A stretch of 64,000 nucleotides of DNA, taken from GCA-2862585 sp965277895 (GTDB taxonomy: Bacteria; Bacteroidota; Bacteroidia; Flavobacteriales; UBA7312). Below the pieces are notes generated by a model. That model saw only the letters and a program-made list of their open reading frames with translations. It did no database searches and had not been told where the DNA came from. Location of the stretch: positions 1,178,001-1,242,000 of the forward strand of contig CBDIDR010000001.1 of NCBI GenBank assembly GCA_965277895.1, in the 5' to 3' direction. A program made the translations under genes and the position numbers. Below are positions 1 through 7,956 of the stretch, piece after piece. Within the stretch, counting starts at the first letter, position 1. Each line of letters starts with the position of its first letter.

Positions 1-1
1 G

Positions 2-1459
2 GATGAACAAACTAAACTTGCTGAGTTTGAGAGTGGGGCTGTAACCAACGATGCACCGATTGAAAGCTCTTCTTTAAGAAAAGGAACTAAAGTAACCTTC
101 ATTCCTGACCATAGTATTTTTGGTAATTTCCGTTTTCTTAATGAGTATGTTGAGAAAATGCTATGGAATTATTGCTACTTAAATCCAGGACTTACCATTT
201 TGTACAATGGCGAAAAATTATACTCTGAAAATGGTCTAAGAGATTTATTGGAGCAAAATATAGATTCCAAAATTGTCTATCCTATTATTCATCTAAAGGG
301 TGAAGACATTGAAATAGCTATGACCCATTCTCAAAAAGGCTATGGCGAACAGTATTACTCTTTTGTTAATGGTCAGCATACCACACAAGGTGGTACTCAC
401 CAATCCTCATTTAGAGAAGCAGTAGTGAAAACAGTGAGAGAGTTTTATGGCAAAAATTTTGATGCCGTAGATATTAGACAAAGTATCGTTGCTGCTGTTA
501 GTGTTAAAGTGATTGAGCCTGTATTTGAATCTCAAACTAAAACAAAGTTAGGGTCAAACGATATAGGTCCTGGAATGATGACTATTAGGACATTCATCAA
601 TGATTTTATTAAAACTCATTTAGATAATTACCTGCATAAGAATCTGGAAACTGCAGATTTATTATTGAAGAAAATTATCGAAGCCGAAAAGGAAAGAAAA
701 GCTTTAGCAGGAGTAAGGAAATTGGCTAAAGAAAGAGCTAAAAAGGCCAATCTTCACAATAGAAAATTAAGGGATTGTCGAGTTCATTATAACAATCACA
801 AGAACGATAAACGATTCGATACAACTTTATTCATTACTGAGGGTGATTCAGCAAGTGGATCCATTACAAAAGTAAGAGACGTTAACACTCAAGCTGTATT
901 TAGCCTCAAAGGTAAACCTCTTAATTCATATGGGCTTACTAAAAAGATTGTATACGAAAACGAAGAGTTTAATCTTTTACAAGCGGCTCTAAACATAGAA
1001 GACGGTTTAGAAGGTTTGCGTTACAAAAATGTAGTTATTGCTACAGATGCCGATGTTGATGGTATGCACATCAGATTATTATTAATAACCTTCTTTTTAC
1101 AGTTCTTCCCAGAGCTAATTAGAGAAGGGTATTTATATATATTGGAAACGCCTTTATTTAGGGTAAGAAACAAGAAAGAAACTATTTACTGTTACTCAGA
1201 TGCCGAACGTCTTGAGGCTATGAATAAGTTGGGTAAAAAACCAGAAGTTACACGATTTAAAGGTCTTGGAGAAATTTCGCCAAATGAGTTCAAACATTTC
1301 ATTGGGAAGGATATTAGACTAGAGCCTGTAATTATAGGAAAAAAGATGAGCGTTGAAGAATTATTGTCATTCTACATGGGTAAAAATACTCCTGAAAGAC
1401 AAGAGTTTATCATAGATAATTTACGATTTGAAAACGATAAAGAATTAGAAGATAATTAA
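2..1459 (+). CDS. parE: DNA topoisomerase IV subunit B (5' partial)
   Basis: ATPase/TOPRIM subunit of topoisomerase IV, which unlinks daughter chromosomes. The frame is open from base 2, so the start and roughly the first 130-150 residues lie outside the window. Visible are the end of the GHKL ATPase domain, the transducer domain, the TOPRIM signature EGDSASG (near 838-858) and the metal-binding DADVDG (near 1045-1062), and the conserved FKGLGE motif near the C-terminus. Only five bases separate it from the A subunit gene, so the two are surely co-transcribed. It is called parE rather than gyrB because its partner is ParC-like and a separate gyrA lies at 40.6 kb; the two families are close, so this rests on context. 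Confidence 0.93.
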   Translation, partial: DEQTKLAEFESGAVTNDAPIESSSLRKGTKVTFIPDHSIFGNFRFLNEYVEKMLWNYCYLNPGLTILYNGEKLYSENGLRDLLEQNIDSKIVYPIIHLKGEDIEIAMTHSQKGYGEQYYSFVNGQHTTQGGTHQSSFREAVVKTVREFYGKNFDAVDIRQSIVAAVSVKVIEPVFESQTKTKLGSNDIGPGMMTIRTFINDFIKTHLDNYLHKNLETADLLLKKIIEAEKERKALAGVRKLAKERAKKANLHNRKLRDCRVHYNNHKNDKRFDTTLFITEGDSASGSITKVRDVNTQAVFSLKGKPLNSYGLTKKIVYENEEFNLLQAALNIEDGLEGLRYKNVVIATDADVDGMHIRLLLITFFLQFFPELIREGYLYILETPLFRVRNKKETIYCYSDAERLEAMNKLGKKPEVTRFKGLGEISPNEFKHFIGKDIRLEPVIIGKKMSVEELLSFYMGKNTPERQEFIIDNLRFENDKELEDN

Positions 1460-1464
1460 AACAC

Positions 1465-4110
1465 ATGAGTGTAGAAGATACTTCATTAGAAAATAACGAT
1501 TTACCAAAAGATATTTCCCACATCAATGGGATGTATAAAAATTGGTTTTTGGATTATGCCTCCTATGTTATTTTAGAGCGTTCAGTTCCACTTATTGAAG
1601 ATGGTCTAAAACCCGTGCAAAGACGAATTTTACATTCGTTAAAGGATTTGGATGATGGACGATTTCATAAGGTTGCTAATGTAGTAGGTCATACTATGAA
1701 ATATCACCCTCATGGTGATGCATCTATATATGATGCTATGGTTCAAGTAGGGCAGAAAAACCTACTGTTAGACCTTCAAGGTAACTGGGGTAATACTCTT
1801 ACAGGTGATAGTGCGGCAGCAGCTCGTTATATTGAAGTAAAGCTATCAAAGTTTGCACTAGATGTCGTTTATAACTCAAAAATTACTGATTTCTCACCAT
1901 CTTACGACGGTAGAGGAAAAGAGCCCCTAGCATTACCAGTAAAATTTCCCCTGCTTTTAGCCCAAGGTGTTGAAGGAATTGCTGTTGGATTATCCACAAA
2001 AATACTTCCTCATAATTTCATTGAGCTTATCGATGGTTCTATTAAAATATTAAAGGGAGTAAAACCAAAGATTTATCCAGATTTTCCTAATGGAGGAATG
2101 GCAGATTTTTCCAACTATAACGATGGAAAAAGAGGTGGAAAAGTCCGCGTTCGGGCGAAAATTTCTGTTTACGACAGCAAGACTCTTAAAATTAGTGAAA
2201 TACCTCATGGTACTACAACTGTTTCTCTTATTAACTCTATACTAAAAGCTAATGACAAGGGTAAAATCAAGATTAAAAAGATTGATGATAATACCTCTGA
2301 AGGAGTTGAAATATTAGTTTATCTACCTGCAGGAATATCTCCTGATAAAACAATTGACGCCTTGTATTCTTTCACTGACTGTGAGGTAACCATATCACCT
2401 TTAGGTTGTGTTATTGAGAATAACAAGCCTCGATTCATGGGTGTTAGTGAAATGTTACAAGTATCTACTAATAACACTCTAGATTTACTCAGAAAAGAGC
2501 TTGAAGTTAATCTGAAAGAATTACAAGAGAAATGGCACTTTTCATCATTAGAAAAGATATTCATTGAAAACCGTATTTACAGAGATATCGAAGAATGTGA
2601 AACTTGGGAGTCAGTAATTCAAACAATAGATGTTGGTCTTAAGCCATTCACAAAGAAACTACTCAGAGAAGTAACTGAAGATGATATCGTTCGATTGACA
2701 GAAATTAAAATAAAACGTATTTCAAAATTTGATGCTTTTAAAGCTGATAAAGATATTCTTAATTTAGAAGAACATATTAGTGGAATTAAAGATAAACTTG
2801 CCAATCTTGTTGATTACGCTATTGAATTTTTCAAAAATATTAAGAAAAAGTATAGTGAAAATAGAGGTAGAAAAACTGAAATAAAGACTTTTGATAACAT
2901 CATAGCGGCAAAAGTAGTTGCCAAAAATCAAAAACTTTATGTGAATAGAGAAGAAGGTTTCATAGGAACAAGTATGCGAAAAGACGAGTTTTTATGTGAC
3001 TGTTCTGACATTGATGAAATCATTGTTTTCAGAAAAGACGGTAAGGTTGTAGTTACAAAAGTAGATAAGAAAACTTTTGTGGGTAAAAACATCATTCACG
3101 CTGCTGTATTCAAGAAGAAAGATGAGCGTACCACTTACAATTTGATTTATACCAATGGAGTGAATAAAAACTCCTACATGAAGCGTTTCCAAATCACTAG
3201 TTCTACTAGAGATAAAGAATACGATTTGACTAAAAACAGCAAAGGTGAAATCATTTACTTTACGGCAAACCCTAATGGTGAAGCCGAGAAAGTAACAGTC
3301 CATTTACGTGCTTTGCAGCGTCTCAAGAAACTGAAAATTGATATTGATTTTTCTGAATTAGCTATAAAGGGTAAGCTTTCAATGGGTAACCTTGTCTGCA
3401 AAACACCTATTAAAAAAATAGAGTTAAGAGAAGAAGGAGTTTCCACCTTGTCTGCTAGGAAAATATGGTTTGATGATGTTGTCAATAAATTAAATGTTGA
3501 TAGTAGGGGTAAATTTCTAGGAGATTTTGAATCTAATGACAAGATCTTAGTTGTGCATAAATCTGGCATTATGCAATTATTGAATTTTGATTTAAGTAGG
3601 CATTTCAATGAAGATATCCTTCTTATTGAAAAATGGAAGCCACAACAGCCATTGACAGCAGTCTACTATGACGGACAAAAAGAGTGCTATTTTATAAAAC
3701 GTTTCCTTGCTATTGATAGCGACAAAGCAATTACAATTATTAGTTCTTCCAAAGGATCATATTTAGAAATCATATCCTCTCATCCATCCCCTGAAATTCA
3801 CTTGTCCTATGTTAAAGAAAGAGGAAAGGACAGGAAAGAAGAAAGCATTAATGCAGTTGACTTTATTGCAGTAAAAGGAGATAAGGCACAGGGTAATAAG
3901 TTAAGTTCAAAGAAAATTCAAAAAATTGAACTTATTGAGCCTGAAATAGAGGAAGATGAAACTGTTATTGCTGAAGAAGTTACTTCACATTCAGATGAAC
4001 CTCAAGCAGATGCAAATGACGATGGTCTTAAAGCTGAAAAATCCAATGATGACTCAAAAATTATAATAGATGAGGATAGCACAGATAACCAGTTTAAGCT
4101 AGAGCTTTAA
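1465..4110 (+). CDS. parC: DNA topoisomerase IV subunit A
   Basis: Breakage-reunion subunit of topoisomerase IV, 881 residues. The catalytic tyrosine is Y122 in the sequence AARYIE, which aligns with the active tyrosine of GyrA/ParC. The helix that carries quinolone-resistance changes in other species reads HPHGDASIYD (residues 81-90), with Ala at the usual Ser/Thr position and Asp kept. A C-terminal beta-propeller-like region follows, ending in an acidic, low-complexity tail of about 55 residues rich in Glu and Asp. It sits five bases after parE. The family assignment is firm; ParC rather than GyrA is chosen because of the pairing and because the gene at 40.6-43.1 kb is the better GyrA. Confidence 0.95.
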   Translation: MSVEDTSLENNDLPKDISHINGMYKNWFLDYASYVILERSVPLIEDGLKPVQRRILHSLKDLDDGRFHKVANVVGHTMKYHPHGDASIYDAMVQVGQKNLLLDLQGNWGNTLTGDSAAAARYIEVKLSKFALDVVYNSKITDFSPSYDGRGKEPLALPVKFPLLLAQGVEGIAVGLSTKILPHNFIELIDGSIKILKGVKPKIYPDFPNGGMADFSNYNDGKRGGKVRVRAKISVYDSKTLKISEIPHGTTTVSLINSILKANDKGKIKIKKIDDNTSEGVEILVYLPAGISPDKTIDALYSFTDCEVTISPLGCVIENNKPRFMGVSEMLQVSTNNTLDLLRKELEVNLKELQEKWHFSSLEKIFIENRIYRDIEECETWESVIQTIDVGLKPFTKKLLREVTEDDIVRLTEIKIKRISKFDAFKADKDILNLEEHISGIKDKLANLVDYAIEFFKNIKKKYSENRGRKTEIKTFDNIIAAKVVAKNQKLYVNREEGFIGTSMRKDEFLCDCSDIDEIIVFRKDGKVVVTKVDKKTFVGKNIIHAAVFKKKDERTTYNLIYTNGVNKNSYMKRFQITSSTRDKEYDLTKNSKGEIIYFTANPNGEAEKVTVHLRALQRLKKLKIDIDFSELAIKGKLSMGNLVCKTPIKKIELREEGVSTLSARKIWFDDVVNKLNVDSRGKFLGDFESNDKILVVHKSGIMQLLNFDLSRHFNEDILLIEKWKPQQPLTAVYYDGQKECYFIKRFLAIDSDKAITIISSSKGSYLEIISSHPSPEIHLSYVKERGKDRKEESINAVDFIAVKGDKAQGNKLSSKKIQKIELIEPEIEEDETVIAEEVTSHSDEPQADANDDGLKAEKSNDDSKIIIDEDSTDNQFKLEL

Positions 4111-4129
4111 TAATGCTCTTTTAATTGGT

Positions 4130-4137
4130 TATATTTG
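4130..4137 (+). promoter_or_regulatory. Possible -7 box upstream of the T9SS protein gene
   Basis: TATATTTG matches the Bacteroidota -7 consensus TAnnTTTG and lies 17 bases before the ATG at 4155. No TTG-type -33 element is visible at the usual distance. It lies just after the parC stop, which would give the downstream gene its own transcript. Confidence 0.35.
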
Positions 4138-4154
4138 TACCAATATATTTTTTT

Positions 4155-6536
4155 ATGAAAAAACATATCCTACTCCTCACGTTATTTTTATTATCAATTC
4201 AACTGTATTCACAAAGTAGTGACAACCTAAATCTTTTGGGTTCGCTGAATTATCCTGGAACACAATGTAGTGACATTTGGGGATATGTAGATTCATCTGG
4301 TAGAGAGTACGCCCTCGTAGGTTTACGAAATGGATTTTCAGTTGTTGACATATCTATTCCTACTAATCCAACGGAATCTTTTTTTATAGCTGGAGTACAA
4401 TCCATTTGGAGAGATATAAAAGTATGGAACAATTATGCATTTGTTACTGCAGACCAAGGAAGTGGTGGTTTATTGATAGTTAACTTGAATGACTTATCAG
4501 GAAATACATACGTTAATACTACCATTGATAACAATGGGAGTTATATGTTTACACATGCTCACAACATTTACATAGATGAGACTGGCAAAGCATATATTTT
4601 TGGTGGAGATATTACGCCAGATCAAAATACATCAGGTGCACTGATACTTGATGTTACAAACGTATCTATTACGGCAACTGATACTGTTTTGCCTTTAGTT
4701 CGTGGCCTTTTCGATAATTTCTATTTACACGATGGAATGGCAAGAGGCGATACCTTGTGGGGCTCTGCAGTTTACGAGGGTAAATTCTTTGCTATTGATG
4801 TTTCAGACCCTGCAAATCCAGTTATTTTCAATGATAGTTTAGCTTTTCATGAAACACCTAATCTTTTTACGCATAACTGCTGGATTTCCGATGATGGAAA
4901 TACATTATATACTACAGATGAAAAAAGTGGTGCTTATATAGCATCATATGACGTTTCAGACTTAGACAACATAGAAGAATTAGATAGGATACAGTCTTCT
5001 CCTGGTAGTGAAGTGATTCCTCATAATGCTCATGTATTGGGTGATTACCTAGTGACCTCATATTACAGAGATGGAATAGTTGTTCATGATATAACTTATC
5101 CAAACCACATGGTTGAAGTCGCACATTATGATGCTTATTATGCAGGTGGTGATGGTTTTGATGGCTCTTGGGGAGCTTATCCTTATCTACCCTCAGGAGT
5201 AATATTATCTTCAGAAATTAACAGTGGCTCAAATGGTGAGGGTTTATTATTAGTTCTTGAGCCAGACTATATGCCGGCGTCTTTCTTACAAGGAACAATA
5301 ACGGATTCATTAAGTGGCGCTCCGATTAATGATGCATTAGTAAGAATGTTGACGTTTGATGTGTTATCGACATCCTCTAATATAGCAGGAGATTACTTTA
5401 TTGGAATTGATGACCCAAATACCTACAATGTAGAATTTAGTAAATCGGGATATTTTACTGATACATTACAAATTACACTAACCAGTGGAGATTTAGTTAC
5501 TCAAAATGTTAAACTACTTCCAAAAAATTCATTTTCTAAAACAGGTAAAGTAGTTAATAGTGGAGGACAAGGTATCCCAAACTCTCAAATTATGGTAATC
5601 AGTCCGTTTTACACAGATACCGTTTATACAAATAGTAATGGAGAGTTTATTCTTGACACCTTATTTCAAGCGAACTATACTTTTTATGTTGGGCACTGGG
5701 GCTATAAAACTACTTGCAATGATATTGCTATTGTCAACGATAGTATTTCACTAACGCTTCCTTTAGATTCTGCATACTTTGACGATTTCACTTTTGATTT
5801 TGGCTGGGAAGCAAGTGGTAATGCAACTGACGGCTTTTGGGAAATAGGAAAACCTAATCCAACTATTGATGACAACCAGATATACAATTCATCTCAGGAT
5901 ATTGAAAGTGATTGTTATGTGAATGCCTATATAACCGGAAATGCAGTTGGAGGTGGTGCAGGAGCAGATGATGTTGACGATGGCTTTGTTTTATTAAAAT
6001 CTCCTGTTTTTGATTTAACAAGCTATTATAATCCAGCTATAAAATTTTACCAATGGTTTGCCAACGGCGGTGGTTGGTCAGTAGCTAATGACTCTATGAA
6101 TATATATTTGGACAATGGTCAAGAGCAAGTATTGGTTTCAAATACAGTAGGTCAATTAAATAATTCATGGTTAGAAAAGAATATTAACGTTTCCCAATTT
6201 ATTTCTGCGACTTCTGAAATGAGATTCTTAGTAAAAGTCACTGACTATAGTCCTGATAATCATCTTTCTGAAGGAGGTATTGATGGTTTTGAAGTCTATG
6301 AAGACACAATAAACCCTCTTGGAATTTCTTCTTTTGATTTGGAAAATGAAATGATTTATCCTAACCCTTCAAGTTCTATTATTAATATTCCAATCGAAGG
6401 TGTTAAAAAAATCTTTAACTCTTCAGGTCAATTGATGTTAACCTCATCAGAAAATGTAATTAGAGTAAGTGAGTTTAACTCAGGTATTTACTTTGTTTTG
6501 ATTGAAAATAAATATTTCAAATTCGTTAAGTTATAA
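4155..6536 (+). CDS. Secreted multidomain protein with choice-of-anchor-B region and T9SS sorting domain
   Basis: 793 residues, exported and probably surface-attached or released by the type IX system; the biochemical role is unknown. The start at 4155 gives a clean signal peptide (MKKHILLLTLFLL, then SQ). Residues about 25-370 contain LVIVNL/VDIS-type repeats of a beta-propeller-like choice-of-anchor-B region with several HAHN/HNxW/HNAH motifs. Two carboxypeptidase-regulatory-like beta-sandwich modules follow (about 375-530), then a jelly-roll or MAM-like region (about 540-710). The last 70 residues are a typical type A T9SS domain (YPNPSSS, then GIYFVLIE, ending KFVKL). A 10-residue longer start at 4125 exists, but it would spoil the signal peptide. 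No catalytic motif is evident. Confidence 0.85.
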   Translation: MKKHILLLTLFLLSIQLYSQSSDNLNLLGSLNYPGTQCSDIWGYVDSSGREYALVGLRNGFSVVDISIPTNPTESFFIAGVQSIWRDIKVWNNYAFVTADQGSGGLLIVNLNDLSGNTYVNTTIDNNGSYMFTHAHNIYIDETGKAYIFGGDITPDQNTSGALILDVTNVSITATDTVLPLVRGLFDNFYLHDGMARGDTLWGSAVYEGKFFAIDVSDPANPVIFNDSLAFHETPNLFTHNCWISDDGNTLYTTDEKSGAYIASYDVSDLDNIEELDRIQSSPGSEVIPHNAHVLGDYLVTSYYRDGIVVHDITYPNHMVEVAHYDAYYAGGDGFDGSWGAYPYLPSGVILSSEINSGSNGEGLLLVLEPDYMPASFLQGTITDSLSGAPINDALVRMLTFDVLSTSSNIAGDYFIGIDDPNTYNVEFSKSGYFTDTLQITLTSGDLVTQNVKLLPKNSFSKTGKVVNSGGQGIPNSQIMVISPFYTDTVYTNSNGEFILDTLFQANYTFYVGHWGYKTTCNDIAIVNDSISLTLPLDSAYFDDFTFDFGWEASGNATDGFWEIGKPNPTIDDNQIYNSSQDIESDCYVNAYITGNAVGGGAGADDVDDGFVLLKSPVFDLTSYYNPAIKFYQWFANGGGWSVANDSMNIYLDNGQEQVLVSNTVGQLNNSWLEKNINVSQFISATSEMRFLVKVTDYSPDNHLSEGGIDGFEVYEDTINPLGISSFDLENEMIYPNPSSSIINIPIEGVKKIFNSSGQLMLTSSENVIRVSEFNSGIYFVLIENKYFKFVKL

Positions 6537-6546
6537 TTACAGCCCT

Positions 6547-7368
6547 ATGGAATCTCATGTAATTACAAGTCAAAGAGGCAAAGAGATACTTTTAGATTTA
6601 AATTTAAACTCTGTCAAAAATTTACCTCTTGTAATTTTCTGTCATGGATTCAAAGGATTTAAAGACTGGGGACCATTTAATGAGGTTTCAAAGCAATTCG
6701 TTAATTCCGGCTTAAATTTTCTAAAATTTAATTTCTCATTTAATGGAGTAACAGTTAATGACCCAAATAATTTCGTGGATTTAGAGGCCTTTGGAAATAA
6801 CAATTTTACAATTGAGCTAGAGGATTTAGAAAGTGTGATTAGTTGGTCATTAAAACAATTGGAAGATAAAGTTGACATTAATCAAATTTACTTGATGGGG
6901 CATAGTAGAGGAGGAGGTATTTCCATTCTAAAATCATCACAAAATAAACACATTAAAAAAGTAGTTTCATGGGCGAGTGTTTCAGATTTCGAACGAAGAA
7001 TTATTAATGATAAACTTGATTTGTGGAAAGAAAGAGGGGTAGCATATGTATTTAATGGGAGAACAAATCAGCAAATGCCTTTGTATTATCAGTTTTATGA
7101 AGACTTTATTGAGAACAAGGAGAAACTTTCTATAAAGAAAGCTAGCAAGTCATTAGAGATACCTATTTTAATAGTTCATGGGGTAAATGATGAGACAGTT
7201 AATTTTAAAGAAGCTGAAGAGCTAAAATCGTGGATTTCTCATTCTCATCTTTTAAAGATTAAAGACTGTGATCATATTTTTAATGCGAAACATCCATTTG
7301 ATGCTAAAATGATACCAAAAGAATTAAAAGTAGCAATACAAGAGAGTATATCTTTCTTTAAAAGCTAA
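6547..7368 (+). CDS. Alpha/beta hydrolase family protein
   Basis: Predicted serine hydrolase or esterase of the alpha/beta-hydrolase fold, 273 residues, probably cytoplasmic as there is no signal peptide. An early FCHGFKGFKDW motif supplies the oxyanion-hole region and GHSRGGG (Ser about 120) is the nucleophile elbow. A late IVHGVNDETV segment carries the acid, and CDHIF the likely catalytic His. A longer in-frame start at 6502 overlaps the preceding gene by 35 bases and adds unlikely residues, so the ATG at 6547 is preferred. It follows the T9SS gene by 10 bases in the same direction. The substrate cannot be told from the sequence. Confidence 0.8.
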   Translation: MESHVITSQRGKEILLDLNLNSVKNLPLVIFCHGFKGFKDWGPFNEVSKQFVNSGLNFLKFNFSFNGVTVNDPNNFVDLEAFGNNNFTIELEDLESVISWSLKQLEDKVDINQIYLMGHSRGGGISILKSSQNKHIKKVVSWASVSDFERRIINDKLDLWKERGVAYVFNGRTNQQMPLYYQFYEDFIENKEKLSIKKASKSLEIPILIVHGVNDETVNFKEAEELKSWISHSHLLKIKDCDHIFNAKHPFDAKMIPKELKVAIQESISFFKS

Positions 7369-7392
7369 ATTACTATTGACAGTAACCTTAAT

Positions 7393-7956
7393 ATGAATGT
7401 TTTATTAGTAGATAATTACGATTCTTTTACATTTAATCTGTACCATCTTTTAGAGGCTATGGTTGATAGAGTAACTGTGGTCAGAAACGATGAGTTAGAT
7501 TTTAACACTGTTAAATCATTTGATAAAATAATATTATCACCAGGACCAGGACTTCCTTCAGAGTCAGGGCAGCTTATGCCTTTAATTCAAGAGTTTTATA
7601 CAAAAAAAAGCATTTTAGGAATTTGTTTAGGACATCAAGCTATAGCTGAAGTGTTTGGATGTAACTTACTTAATATGAGCGATGTAAAGCATGGTAAAAA
7701 GTCTTGTTTAGATTTTATTGACGATAGAGAAGTATTATTTAATAGTATTGAGGAAAATACTGTTGTTGGACATTATCATTCATGGGTAATTGATCCAAAT
7801 ACAATCAGTAATGAATTGAAGGTTACCTCCAAATCAGATGATTTAATAATGTCTATAAGTCATGAATCCTATGATGTCAAAGGATTACAATTCCACCCTG
7901 AATCAATCCTAACAACTCAAGGAGATGTTATTCTTAGAAATTGGATAAACTCTTAG
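7393..7956 (+). CDS. pabA: Anthranilate/aminodeoxychorismate synthase glutaminase subunit
   Basis: Class I glutamine amidotransferase subunit that feeds ammonia to chorismate in folate (PabA) or tryptophan (TrpG) synthesis. The protein has 187 residues. It starts with the family hallmark VDNYDSFTFNL, has the nucleophile C78 in GICLGHQ, and the other triad members H168 and E170 in HPES. No trpE/pabB or trp operon genes are present around it, so a stand-alone PabA or a shared PabA/TrpG role is plausible; the symbol is the more likely of the two. It ends tail-to-tail with lptD, overlapping by four bases. Confidence 0.85.
   Translation: MNVLLVDNYDSFTFNLYHLLEAMVDRVTVVRNDELDFNTVKSFDKIILSPGPGLPSESGQLMPLIQEFYTKKSILGICLGHQAIAEVFGCNLLNMSDVKHGKKSCLDFIDDREVLFNSIEENTVVGHYHSWVIDPNTISNELKVTSKSDDLIMSISHESYDVKGLQFHPESILTTQGDVILRNWINS

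Noticed and set aside
1688..1740. Quinolone-resistance mutation in parC or gyrA
   Set aside because: Ala86 in ParC and Thr82 in GyrA differ from E. coli, but these sites vary naturally between phyla, so no acquired resistance can be claimed.
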